Assembly: GCA_903862935.1 (NCBI GenBank)
Contig: CAIOZY010000023.1
Location: 1 to 60,163 of the forward strand
Reading direction: 5' to 3'
From: an uncultured Opitutaceae bacterium
Lineage (GTDB): Bacteria > Verrucomicrobiota > Verrucomicrobiia > Opitutales > Opitutaceae
DNA: 60,163 nucleotides
Shown here in pieces: positions 60,074 to 60,163 of the stretch; position 1 is the first letter of the stretch; the number at the start of each line of letters is the position of its first letter. The translations under genes were made by a program, and so were the position numbers. The notes below the pieces were generated by a model that saw only the letters and a list, made by a program, of their open reading frames with translations, was not told the origin of the DNA and ran no database searches.

Positions 60074-60163
60074 TTTGGCGGGCGTGGCGACCGAGAAGAG
60101 GAGGCGCAGAGGAGATCCCGGGAAAAAGGCGGGCGAGCGATTCAGCTCGTCGCATAGGGCAGC
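60029..60163. mobile_element. Putative terminus of a second insertion element running off the right edge
   Basis: The sequence after 60028 starts AGACCTCCTGACCTAGG and includes GTCAAAATGTCC, a motif I associate with the multiple end repeats of IS21-type elements. On the minus strand a frame ends LPYATS at 60142. Too short to prove; interruption of the ATPase gene here is the main support. Confidence 0.4.

Overview
The window is a GC-rich chromosomal segment (GC falls noticeably after about 54.9 kb) that most resembles an Opitutaceae-type member of Verrucomicrobiota. This assignment is an inference. It rests on the TonB-dependent receptor style (MSAFEVRTT-type N-terminus), the nfeD/nfeD/floA cluster, several secreted sialidase-like BNR proteins, and densely packed genes with many ATGA/GTGA overlaps.

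Layout. 1-150: what looks like the 3' end (domains V/VI) of a class C group II intron. 149-1500: tatA and an aldose 1-epimerase-like gene, divergent from a membrane-quality operon (two NfeD proteins, flotillin FloA, a membrane-anchored coiled-coil protein; 1602-5057). 5070-8336: ftsK-rodZ, divergent from manA, grpE, dnaJ, rfaE2-like and purN. 12.3-19.3 kb: prmA, a SNF2-family helicase, a UroD-like protein, a lipoprotein, an internally deleted HpcH/HpaI aldolase and an amidohydrolase. 19.3-28.2 kb: a glycan-utilisation locus with two sialidase-like proteins (one with a HEAT-like tail), a TonB-dependent receptor with a coiled-coil N-terminus, a GntR/LacI hybrid regulator and a GH36-like glycosidase. 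28.2-34.9 kb: a complete citrate lyase operon citC-D-E-F-X-G, divergent from a CitS-type (2-hydroxycarboxylate) transporter. It is followed by an MFS transporter coupled to a Tat-exported lactonase-like amidohydrolase. 37-49 kb: a SOUL lipoprotein, an SDR/DUF2867 protein, SRPBCC, an SGNH esterase, a propeptide-less sedolisin, an aldo-keto reductase, P450 + [2Fe-2S] ferredoxin, an MtaA-like methyltransferase, a SDR, and an ACT regulator coupled to an alginate-export-type porin.

From about 49.4 kb the segment becomes accessory and decayed. It holds a TonB-C mini-protein, a 5'-truncated TonB receptor, a peptidase-MA/TPR-like secreted protein and a GT9-like glycosyltransferase. It then holds a 32-residue basic protein, a divergent infA paralogue and an intact IS3 element (1332 bp, 3-bp TSD TAG) inserted just upstream of infA. 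The end is a hairpin-rich mobile island with small unknown genes and a conjugation-type ATPase that is cut right after its Walker A motif, apparently by another element running off the right edge.

No clear new defence or RNA-guided system is visible. The least explained parts are the hairpin-rich island at 58.0-59.5 kb, the citrate-lyase/2HCT locus with its repeated GTTAA sites, and the P450 whose I-helix acid is replaced by Gln.
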